From Coffea arabica (lineage: Eukaryota; Streptophyta; Magnoliopsida; Gentianales; Rubiaceae), in the NCBI RefSeq assembly GCF_036785885.1, contig NC_092323.1, positions 8,316,501 through 8,380,500 on the forward strand: a stretch of DNA of 64,000 nucleotides, in the 5' to 3' direction. This document shows positions 54,875-64,000 of this stretch, piece by piece. The position numbers and the translations under genes were made by a program. Below the pieces are notes generated by a model, which worked only from the letters and a program-made list of their open reading frames with translations, did not search any database and was not told the origin of the DNA. How positions within the stretch are numbered: position 1 is the first letter of the stretch; each line of letters starts with the position of its first letter.

Positions 54875-55925
54875 CTTTGGTTCAGTGTTGTCAAAATCGC
54901 AATCCGAATCGCACGATCTCCTACGATTCGGATAACCAAAATCGATCCGGATTATATTCAAAGTCGTAAGTTGTATTAATCTATATAGGATCGTGTAGGA
55001 TCGTACGATCTTATAATTTTTTGCAAATTTGTGAAATACGAGGTTTCATTTTGCAAGTAAATGAAAATATTTGTGGTAGGTTTGTAATTTATCAAAGAAT
55101 TGCAGCTTTTAATTGCAATTTTTTAACAATTTTTGCCTCAAAAAGTCAAAAAAACTCAGTCATCTGTCGTTGACTCGTTTCTTCATTCTTCATTTCAACC
55201 TTCATTTTCAGTTTTCACTTCTTCTCCACCGCTGCAGCTCCAACCAACCAACCTTCATTGTTACAAGAGTGCTTCAGCTCACATAGATTATTGTTTGCTT
55301 ACTATTGATTGCAATAGCTAAGCATTTCATGCAAGATTGAGTTTCTGATATCTTGAGAACTTTATTTCGACAGATAACTTTTTCTTCTTCTTAGACAAGG
55401 TTGTAAGGTAGCTTTGTGTTCAAGAAGTCCATTCCTTCAGTCAAAAAATATTGGGTGTCACTCGAACTTATGATTTCCTGGCCTTTATTTTTGTTCTTAA
55501 GCTAGAAAGGTGCATTAATTGTCCAGATTTTCCTATTTAGACCAGAAAGATGGGCTGCCGTGGACGTATGCTTTTGAACTTTTTGTTAACAAGTTTGAAA
55601 AATCTAATTTCTTCTAAATTTTCAACTCAAATCAACATTTAGCCTGGCTTTTCTCATAGTATTACTTTGCAATGGCTATAATTGTGAAAAGAAAAATGCT
55701 ATATATTTATTACTTATCAGACAGTAAGTAAAAAATACTATATATTTATGAGTAACTTATTTATTTAATATCTTTTAGAATGTACAAAATGGTATATGAA
55801 TCTGAAATTTATTAATTTAGTAAATTTAGAAACTTTTGGTGGGATCTTACGATCCTACGATCCGATTCTGTGAAACTAAAATCGATTCTACGTAGGATCC
55901 CGATTTTACAAACCTTGCTTTGGTT
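54875..55925. mobile_element. hAT-like non-autonomous element with perfect 8-bp duplication
   Basis: The element is 54883-55917 (1035 bp). CTTTGGTT is repeated exactly at 54875-54882 and 55918-55925. The ends are inverted: CAGTGTTGTCAAAATCG on the left; the right end complements to CAAGGTTTGTAAAATCGG. Inside both ends lie runs of GATCGTACGATC and ACGATCCTACGATCC palindromic words. The middle is A/T-rich with no transposase; open frames there are short. Confidence 0.87.
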
Positions 55926-56164
55926 TCGCAATTATTTTGTAAATGTTCCCCATCAAAATATCCTAGTCTGATTAAATGATGATTAAAAAAATATATATGG
56001 AGTCCAGACTCTAGATTGCCAAGAACCATGTGAACAAAAAATTCAAGTAGCGGAAGCTGAAAGTGAAACTAAGGCCGGCGAAGACGGTTTGCTTCCACGG
56101 TTGCCACGACTAATATCAAATTGTCGACTTAGATGACACTCTAAACCAAAAAAAAAAAACGAAT
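55926..56164. other. Spacer before tRNA-Glu, nothing recognised
   Basis: No coding frame or repeat was recognised. The A-run at 56149-56158, just left of the gene, reads as T on the minus strand directly downstream of the tRNA, as expected for a polymerase III stop. Confidence 0.45.
56149..56158 (-). terminator. Polymerase III T-run after tRNA-Glu
   Basis: Ten A on the plus strand, thus ten T on the minus strand, starting 6 bases past the tRNA 3' end. This is the standard polymerase III stop. Confidence 0.7.
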
Positions 56165-56236
56165 TTCCGTTGCCGGGAATCGAACCCGGGTCTCCTGGGT
56201 GAAAGCCAGATATCCTAACCGCTGGACGACAACGGA
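56165..56236 (-). tRNA. tRNA-Glu (UUC)
   Basis: On the minus strand this is a complete 72-base tRNA. Acceptor stem TCCGTTG pairs with CAACGGA, the discriminator base is A, and the D-arm contains GTCCAGCGGTTAGGA. The anticodon loop CTTTCAC in stem TGGCTTTCACCCA carries anticodon TTC, which reads GAA for glutamate. The T-arm is GGGTTCGATTCCC with box B GGTTCGATTCC. A T-run follows on the minus strand as a terminator. The overlapping minus-strand open frame is a shadow of this gene. No intron. Confidence 0.97.
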
Positions 56237-57161
56237 CGCTGCGTGCATAGGTCGCATGAATCCCTTGTCTTTTGTTTAAGTGATGATTCATCATCAGTCA
56301 CATGCACGGTTGGGCCTATCAAGTCTGGAGCCATGCAGGATTAGGGTGAAAAGTCGTTCGAACTGGTCGGATGTTGAAGCTTAGTCGAACTGCTGTTTCT
56401 CCACCATTCTTGCTTATGAATTTCTTCACGAACAACTCCAACTTTAATTTTAACATCTTTGTAAATGAAAGAAAACCAGCGGAGTGCTTTCGCAGTAGTT
56501 GTTGTTTCGAATCTCTACGCATTTCATTGCTTCGTCAGAAAATTTCATTGTGACGTGGTTGTTCTTTTTTTTTTTTTCCCTTATTTTATACATTGAAATT
56601 GTTGAATGCATTAGATATCAATTCCTATCTTGAAAAAGATGTTACAGTTGCGGGTGTTTTCTCCACTGATTCCAGTACTTGGTTCGAAGGAAATATGATC
56701 TGTCATAGTCGGGATTCCCCATTTTTCTTTTTACTTCTCCATGGGCGTAGCTTATATTAGAACAATTACGAGAAATGATTTTTTTGCGGTGTTTCTGAAA
56801 CCATCTTAAACCTGTTGTGTTTTCCCATTCACATACTTCAGCACCTGCAAGAGAGGAACACATGCATCTTGACTAACAAATGCTAATTTCCTCAAATGCA
56901 TTATTAAGCGCCAAGAAAGACAAGACTGTTTCGAACTTTAACCTGATAAAAATTACTCAGATAACCAGCCAAATTCAACTGCTGCACAGAAGTGACAACC
57001 ACAATTTACCGATAACTAGTAACAAAGTTCAAATATTAGGAAAAAATGGATCTCTCCTAGGCTGTAGCATCCAAGGGTTTCCTACCATGCAAGTTGAGGC
57101 TTTACAGTGGTTCATTCAAATGCTCCTGAAAAGTACCAGTTCTAAGATTTGTAAATGACCA
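56237..57161. other. 3' flank of the LIKE-COV gene
   Basis: The LIKE-COV stop codon is at 57162, so the right part here is its 3' UTR on the minus strand. Minus-strand frame 56642-56863 follows a TCTTGCAG acceptor and might be a further 3' UTR exon or an unrelated frame; no similarity recognised. Confidence 0.4.
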
Positions 57162-59991
57162 TTAAACTTGTGGAACTGCAAATTTTCCAACTCTTGGTGA
57201 TAGAATGGATTGCACATCCACTATGGTCAATATCTTGGGTATTGACATGCCTCCAGATATGACTATCTCTGCAAAATATACACACTCAGGTTGTCATGAA
57301 TTTGGGTTAACAGTCGAAGAAAGTGTAAACAGATTTGCAGGAAGTAGTTTTCTCTTGGATTCTTACCTATCCCCTCTCGAACAGAGAGATTCGGTCTCAT
57401 TATATCTTTCGAGTTGATGAGGAATATATCTCCTAGATAAAGGTGGTTGGTGGGTATATAAACACAGCAAAGCTCCTCTGAACCTGAACTCTTGCGGAGG
57501 ATGACACTTGATGTAATGAAGCCAAGTGCATACTCCCCGATACGTGGGTGCCTGACGATTGCTACTTCCTTGAACGCATGTGAATTCTGATCTGGAACAA
57601 TAACTTGTGTCAAATCCTTGTGCTTTATGTGACTACACTCCTTTTTGTATGAATTTGGTTTACCTGGTGAAATGGCAGCACTGATTTGCTTTGAAGCACT
57701 ATAAATGTAGCTCATGATGGGCATTTTCTTAATAAACCATTCTCCCAATCCGAGAACAGAGGCACCCAACCATGATGACATGAAGACTCCAACCAAAAAT
57801 ATGAAAGTTATCGAGGTAACAAATCCAAGACCTGTCAGAACAAATTGCTAAAGTCAGCAAGTTTAATTGATGCATTTTCTGCCAGCAGTAATGCATCCAA
57901 TATCTTGTTCAACCATCTCAACAGGGAAGTGATACCCCTATATATAGCCTGTGAACGTTGTCTAGTCAATTTGATTATCCCAAGGAATTATTTACTTTGA
58001 GCAACAAGATTTGCGGCTAACATACTTCAACAACCAAATTCTAAGGAGCATACTAAATACTGCACCATTCTACTGCAGACATCAAGTTTATTTGCGTACA
58101 TTGAAGGGTGCATATTTAGGGGACTCGTCGAATTGGCCAACTAACTGTTAAAAACTGCAGATGAATAAAATAACATTCATCATTTATGAGACATGAAACT
58201 GATACGTAGATACAGCTAGTACACTAACCGAATACGTTAATCCCCAGATGAGCATAGATGGGGGAGAAGAACCCGTCCACAAAATGAATGAACCACCAAG
58301 TGATATAGAATGTGATGGCTATTGGAAACAAGATGACACTGCAAAACAATGTAATAAAATCATGTACATATATACCTGCAATAACTGCTACTTTTGCTAG
58401 ATGAATTCAAGAAAATAGAGAAGCATATCTATCCAAGATGCAATGTCTATTAACCATGCAGCAACTAGGGAACGCCTCAGTGCGATACGTTTCCTTCTGA
58501 TGTGCTATTCCTTAAAGCACCTAAAACTTCATCATCGAAACACAGAGTCTGGCGGTATCGAATGCAATGACCAAATAATTTTCAGTTCCGCTCATTCTAA
58601 AGCAAGTCATCACAACTGGTGACTGGAAAAAAATTCAGCTGCAACAGCACCGCATGCTGCCTTATTCAACCCTCTAATTTCTGAGTTGCGCCAATTCGTA
58701 ATTGAACCAAATTGTGTATTTTAGTGTAAAGGAAACACGATAGAGCACAAGAGAACTAACCATCCCGACATAAACTTTTTAGAAGCCCAGCTACGAATGA
58801 CTTTGCTAAATGCCTGTGACACCAGGAAAATGAAAATGAGAGGTATCGTTAGACGTGAGCAGATGAATCAAACTTAAACAAGCTACCTGAGAATCCATTT
58901 GCACTTCCAAGTCCATATAATGTGTGTGAGAGAACAAAATTTACGTAAGATGACAAAGCTCAATACCTAAGAGACAATTGTCACTACTGATGCAAGTTTA
59001 GCTTTGGAGACTGCTGACCTCAGTTTCTTGAATTAATAAGCTCAAGATTCTCTGATATAGATTCTTGTTCCCTAGAAAAGCATAGGAACATAACGCCTTC
59101 ATTTTGTTTCATTTGTTATTTCGGGTTAATACAAATTAACAGACCTCATTCCATACAATCTAGTCCTGGTGACATGAATCATCACCTAATCGAGTTCTGT
59201 TGGGACCAAAAGGAATGAGAAGAGGAGGAAAAAAAAGATTGCTCTAATTTGAGTAACTTGAAAATCAATAATGGTAAAAGGAATGGAATAAAAGCTTTCC
59301 ACATGAAATTAAAATTATCGTGTAAAGAGAGAGGGAAATTGTTGGTTTAACTGATTTCCTCTGATTGTAAGTTTGTGCTTAGAACCCCAACTAGAACAAT
59401 TTTTTTTTTTTTTTTTTTAAGATAAAGCTAAAACACTATAGACGATATTCAATTCTGTTCTTTTATAACTCAACTCCCAAAAACAGACAGAAAAGCTTTT
59501 ATAATCAGGTGTTCTATATTCACATTTTTTATTTTAAAAAAAATTCGCAGATGCTTCGATCATTCTCTCTGCCCTCCTTAGAAAAAAAAAAAAATAACAA
59601 TAATATGAAGACATAATAGCTAAGGCAAGTAACTAAGGAACTGTCTCAACATTCCAGAATTTTTAACTTCAAAAAAAAAAAATGCCAATTTACTATAATC
59701 ACACAGAGGTAACGCAAACGACGTGCATGTGAAACATGTCAATATACGGGATAAGGGAAATTAATTTTTCCTTTAACCAAAAAAAAAAAAGAAAAAAGAG
59801 CAAGCTAAAGAAAGAAAAGAAAAGAAAACCTCTTTGCCGGCATGATGAGATAAAGAAGTGGAAGCGAGGGGAGATTCGGAGGGGGAAGAGGATTTGGAGG
59901 CAAGCCCATTAACGTTGTCGGAGATTCCTAAGCTTCCTATGGGTATCAAACGTTCCAGATCTCTGTCCTTCTCTCTACTACTGCTGCCCAT
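57162..59991 (-). CDS. LIKE-COV (COV1-like, DUF502) membrane protein
   Basis: Six exons on the minus strand: 59830-59991, 58761-58813, 58229-58338, 57664-57831, 57367-57591, 57162-57268; 274 residues, all phases close. The start MGSSSREKDRDLERLIPIGS is hydrophilic, then come a first hydrophobic segment (CVILFPIAITFYITWWFIHF), the conserved VDGFFSPIYAHLGINVFGLG, and a second one (FVTSITFIFLVGVFMSSWLG). GEWFIKKMPIMSYIYSASKQ and VYIPTNHLYLGDIFLI follow, all characteristic of COV1/LCV proteins. COV1 in Arabidopsis acts at the trans-Golgi and limits vascular differentiation in the stem. Intron 57592-57663 is only 72 bases and keeps the frame open, so an open-frame search alone adds about 24 false residues. 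Which COV/LCV paralogue is uncertain. Confidence 0.93.
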
Positions 59992-60928
59992 TCGTGATCT
60001 CTCTCTCTCTCTCTTTCTCAGTTTTTTTATTTTTTATTTTTTTTGGGTGCTTTCTCTGATTTCTTCCTTTCTTCCAGCAAGACTAGCCAAAGCTAAATCA
60101 AAGTGTGTAACCAACTCTCTCTAACTCCTTCCCGGGGCTGGGGCTGGGGCTGGGGCTGGGGATTCAGAAATCAATGGGACGTTAAAACTCACTAATTAAA
60201 TTATAAGTATAATTATTCTTGTGCTCAAATTTAACGTAAAAACGTTGAAACAGAAACAGAAAACATGCGGGAATCACGAATTTAGTTGCAATCAAAATCG
60301 TTATTCAACCAGCACGAATTCCTTACCATCATTTATCTCTCTCAAAATTCTTAGATGATAGGAGTAATTCATTTCATTACAGATAAAATTTACTAACAAA
60401 ATAGACCGCCTTGGTACAAAATAGGCCAGTCACTAGGTGCAACCAAGCTTTTGCTTAATTGAATTAAATAGCCCCCTTAATTTTCAATTACTATGATTTA
60501 ATTGGAACTCGGTCTGCATTCAAGCCGGTGAGGGCGAGCGCTTTTTTTTTTTTTTTTTTTTCCTTTTTAATCCCCGATGACGGCATTCAGCCCCCATTAA
60601 TGATTAATCCCTCTTTTTTGAATTAAAAAAAAGATAAAAAATAAAAGCCAAGGGGAAAAAAAAAAAAAAAAAAGATTAAGCACGCGAGTTACCCAGTAGA
60701 GGCCTCGTAGAGCTGAGCTGTCCACCTTAGTAGGGAAACGAACTACAAAGCTCCTCAGATTGTCTAAATTCCCAGTATTGTATTGGAAATTGAATTCGAC
60801 GGAGGCTTAGATTATACAGCGCCCGCCCGCATATCTGGAATTTGTGGAAGGTGAAGCAGCAAAGCGGTGGGAAGGTGACAAAGACAATAATTATATGCTG
60901 TGTGGGTGGGTCGTTTCAAGAGAGAGAG
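59992..60928. other. Shared upstream region of two divergent genes
   Basis: The LIKE-COV gene (minus) and the 102-residue protein gene (plus) have start codons 937 bases apart. The region holds a (CT)n stretch at 59999-60021 (GA-rich in the minus transcript leader), a five-tract GGGGCT repeat at 60134-60160, a T-run near 60541-60562 and an A-run near 60655-60673. Where each promoter lies cannot be told. Confidence 0.5.
60134..60160 (+). repeat. GGGGCT tandem repeat, potential G-quadruplex
   Basis: Five G4 tracts spaced by CT, starting in CCCGGGGCT. It lies about 145 bases upstream of the LIKE-COV start codon, with the G-rich strand opposite to the LIKE-COV transcript sense. Five tracts with 2-base loops meet the usual quadruplex rule. 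Confidence 0.85.
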
Positions 60929-62705
60929 ATGATCACTCGGTCTAAACTGGTGGAGCAACTCCGTGATTACCAGATCCGATCCCAGCATAAATGTCCCGCT
61001 CTTACCGTCTTCTCTCCCAAACCCCTCCTCACAACCTGGTACTTGTGATTATTCTTCGCTTTCCTCGCTCTTCCCAATTATGTGCCCTGAAATTTGGTTG
61101 GATTGATCTTTTCTTTAATATGTCGGACATTGTTTAAGTGGAGTTTGTTCTTTTCTTGATATGATTCTGGCTAAGGGCATTTTAATCAGTTGACAAGATT
61201 GAATTTTTCCATTAGGTTTTGTTTTTGCTGTTTTGCCGTCTGAAGGTGTAGTAAAGTTTAATGGAGTTAAGTTTGTCAGCTTGGGAACACCCCACTGTAG
61301 TATGTATTTACTGTAGCTCGTTTTCTCACATTCTGCAGTCGTAGAAAACCTGTGTTCTAGGTTTGCCCTTTTGGAATTTCGATGTTATGTTGAGTAGAAA
61401 CATAGAACTATAGTTGGATATTGAGCCTGAAACTACTAGATGAATAAGCCTTCTTTTTTTGGAGAGAGAGAGAGCTTGTGTGCATATTAGCATATTCAAT
61501 AAACTAGTATTAGCAGGAAGTTGGCTGTAGTGGAACAACAGCTGGAAACTCTATCCGGCTTTAATCATCTGAACTTCGTGGAGCTATTTTGTAATCCAGT
61601 ATGTAGACTAAAAATGTCTTTCCGGGATTATTTGTAAATGATTATCTTTTGTCAGTTCAAGCTGGGTAGATTGTGTGGAAGAGTTAGAAAAGCAAACATC
61701 AGGAACAGGGAAATTCCCTCGAGTGGATAACTGAATCATTGCAATAATTCCTTTAAAACTTTCTTTAATTCCTTGCTTGAGTGCCAGTTGCAGTGAAACT
61801 TTTAATCCAGACAGAATCGCGGAGGACAAAATGGTCGTTAATGTAAAACTTGATATGGATAGGAAAATATGTTCCTTCAAATAGAAAGCAAGTTGGAAAT
61901 TTAGAGCAACTTTTTACATTCCTGCTTGTTAGTAGGTATATGATTGATGGATGAGCCTTGTTGAAGCTCCAGTAGTCCTTGTTCCATGCTAAAGAAACAA
62001 GCCTATCTGAATATCTCTCTCCCCTGTTAGGACCATTAGTTGCTTTGAACTGGAAATTTATTCCCTTTCAGGGTACTGAAATGGAATTCACATTTCATCT
62101 TATTCCATTTGAGAAAATTTTCCTCGAAAGAATAGCCCAAGATATTCAATGCTTTTTCAGCGGACATTTTTCTCGTGATTATAAATAAGTATTAACTTGG
62201 TTCCTCTTCTATATGGTCTATGGATGCTTTCAGCTTTGTGGAACACCATTTTGGCAATTCAAAGGTCTCTGCTTAAGTTGATATATAATGAATGTATTAC
62301 GTTATTCTGCTATTGATAATACTTTGTGTTTGACTGTGTTGTCTCAAGATTCGTGCACCATCTCATTTCTCTTCAGATAATAGACTGCTAGAACTATGTG
62401 CAAATTGTACCATCTCCATGAACCCCATCTTTTAGAGGCATAGTTACTTGCATTTAGCAGTGTTATCTGCAGTACGATACATAAGTAACGCGGCTGTTTG
62501 TTGCAGGGATGATGTTATGGTGGCCATCTTGTGGGCATCATTGTTCAGTGCACTTGTCATATCATCATATGTGACCCTATATTTCAGACACTACTGGGTT
62601 TCTTTTGTGATCATGTGCTTTGGTATTTTTCTTCCAGTTCGCTTGAGAATTTCACGGCAGGTGCTTGCAAGGAAAAAAGAAAGACTATTACCACTGTCGT
62701 TTTGA
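60929..62705 (+). CDS. Small conserved plant membrane protein (102 aa)
   Basis: Two exons, 60929-61038 and 62507-62705, with phase 2/1 joining to a Trp codon, give 102 residues. The start is MITRSKLVEQLRDYQIRSQH. The second exon encodes two hydrophobic segments (MVAILWASLFSALVISSYVT and YWVSFVIMCFGIFLPVRL) and a basic end (RISRQVLARKKERLLPLSF). It resembles a short conserved plant protein that I have seen without assigned function; no symbol is given. The intron is 1468 bases. A GTTTCT donor-like site inside exon 2 would break the frame and is not used. Confidence 0.78.
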
Positions 62706-63812
62706 TCACCGCTTCTGTTGCAGTAGCTGCAGAGCCGAGTTTGACTGACTGGTACATTGACTGAACCGTGGTGCTGATTGTGTTAAGAGCTCTGACTTAG
62801 TTCAGGTATCTTTATCACCTCTCGTGACGACGGTGGCGCAATGATCTCTCTCTCTCTCCATCTTCTTCAAGAAGCCTTGAAATTTTACCAAGCAATTCAT
62901 TCCTCTACCTGTAAAACTTCTCAAAGGAGAGTATACAAAGGTCTTATGACTCTCAGAATTTCTTCCAGTTGATTGCAATGTTATTGAAAGGAATAGATTC
63001 AAAGTCAGAGATATGTGTTTAGATGTTTTATCAAAAGTTAGGACAAACAGGCGAAATATATATATAGTCTGTGAGAAGAGCCTCTTACAGATATCAAGAG
63101 TAGGTGCTAAGGTAAGAAAGGAACCCCTTCTAGCATATGTCCATTATCCGACATTGAGTTGGCATGTAAATAAAGGCAATGGCTTTACTTGGTCTTTTAC
63201 TTTCTTCTCTGCATCCGTTCTTCCTTTCATGTAAGTTTTACCATCTGCTTCTACAAGGCCTTAATTTTATGGGGAAAGTACTGAATATAGATAGCTTTAG
63301 TTGCTGCTATTACTAGAGCGTGAGTTCTTTTTTTTTAATGTTTGAATACCTGAATCAAAAGTTACAACGGAGAACAGAATAGTGAAGTGATTAGGGGAAC
63401 AGTAAAGTATAGGGACCAGCTTCATGCTCCTATTGGTGGAAAACCATGAAAGAGTCTTAATGTAAAGTACCGCTAAGTTGCAGCAAATCATGTTCTGATT
63501 ATCTTGTATACCCTTTCAAGTGACTGTCACTTGAAAGTTTTCAAGAATTTGCCTCAAAATGAAAAGCTCTCTTTCCTTCTCTCTTTTACTATTTCTTCTG
63601 TATCCTTCCCGGTGGCTGGAATTGTATTTGGTGATTGATCTATCCTGTAGTGGATTTGGAATTGCAGCAACGCTCGGCAATTTTGACTGGTATCTCAAAG
63701 AAGATCATGCGCTAGTATTGAGAGAATGATGTTGGTCGGTAACATGGTGTGGGTTAACATAAAATTCAGAAAAAAGAAAAAGAAAAAGAAATTTATAGCT
63801 CTATGTAGACCA
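62706..63812. other. 3' flank, no gene supported
   Basis: Probable 3' UTR of the small membrane protein at first. Open frame 63013-63234 is not recognised. The remainder is single-copy-looking A/T-rich DNA; the 3' UTR of a possible minus-strand gene may start to the left of 63813. Confidence 0.4.
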
Positions 63813-63950
63813 CTAATGTCCATACAAAACTGAGATCATCGTCATCCAAAACACTGATGGCTGATGCTTTTCTGCGTCTGTTTCTCGAGCAAGTTCCCTG
63901 TCCAGCTCAGTCAAAGATTTAAAGACTCCATTATTGCTTCTCACCTATTC
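63813..63950 (-). CDS. Possible last coding exon of a minus-strand gene
   Basis: On the minus strand an acceptor-like GAATAG is followed by an open frame VRSNNGVFKSLTELDRELAR, then ETDAEKHQPSVFWMTMISVL and YGH, ending at TAG (63815-63813). The acidic helix-like ELDRELARETDAEK looks coding. The rest of the gene would lie to the right of this window. The family is not recognised, and the frame near the end is uncertain. Confidence 0.3.
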
Positions 63951-64000
63951 AAAGATTTACGTCTCTATTAACAACTCAACATAAAGCAAAATCAGGTGAG

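Noticed and set aside
56043-56294. Minus-strand open frame overlapping the tRNA
   Set aside because: It translates the tRNA-Glu gene (FHPGDPGSIPGNGN is typical of tRNA read as protein).
57592-57663. Extra 24 residues in the LIKE-COV frame (GKPNSYKKECSHIKHKDL...)
   Set aside because: A 72-base GT-AG intron that happens to stay open; removing it restores the conserved ISP-DQN junction.

Overview
This is nuclear DNA from a flowering plant, very probably a eudicot. The genes carry many short GT-AG introns with T-rich acceptors. Plant-only families are present (PERK receptor kinase, COV1-like, DDM1, a TFIIB-like PTF2), and so are a nuclear copy of plastid rbcL, tRNA-derived SINEs and many MITEs. 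I cannot fix the species from sequence alone; a woody asterid would fit, but that is a weak inference.

Genes from left to right: the 3' end of a PTF2-like TFIIB-related factor (8-796, +); an ANP32-type leucine-rich acidic nuclear protein (7270-10229, +); a small predicted thylakoid membrane protein (14988-15491, +); an F-box protein (19636-20718, +); a proline-rich PERK receptor-like kinase (23013-26511, +); the spliceosomal U1-70K protein (28535-34193, +); a TauE/SafE membrane transporter (41915-45483, +); the chromatin remodeler DDM1 (48128-54469, +); a tRNA-Glu (56165-56236, -); a LIKE-COV membrane protein (57162-59991, -); a divergently transcribed small membrane protein of 102 residues (60929-62705, +); and possibly the C-terminal exon of a further minus-strand gene (63813-63950). 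Exon joins were made by hand from splice sites and reading phase, and every phase closes. The genes are unrelated housekeeping, signalling and chromatin genes; there is no operon or gene cluster.

Between the genes lies a graveyard of short non-autonomous transposons, several with clear target-site duplications. There are two Mutator-like foldback elements, 2941-5117 with a 9-bp duplication and 12267-14540, which is almost entirely one palindrome. A third long inverted repeat lies at 36105-37528. hAT-like elements with 7- to 8-bp duplications lie at 16189-16863, 17841-18325, 38985-39780 and 54883-55917. Stowaway-like MITEs lie at 35048-35313 and 45874-46400. Three SINEs are bounded by 11- to 15-bp duplications, two of them from the same family. 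A plastid DNA insert carries the start of rbcL. I saw no LTR retrotransposon, CRISPR array or other obvious large unknown system. The most unusual structures are the 2.3-kb palindrome with internal 107-bp repeats and the long sixth intron of U1-70K.
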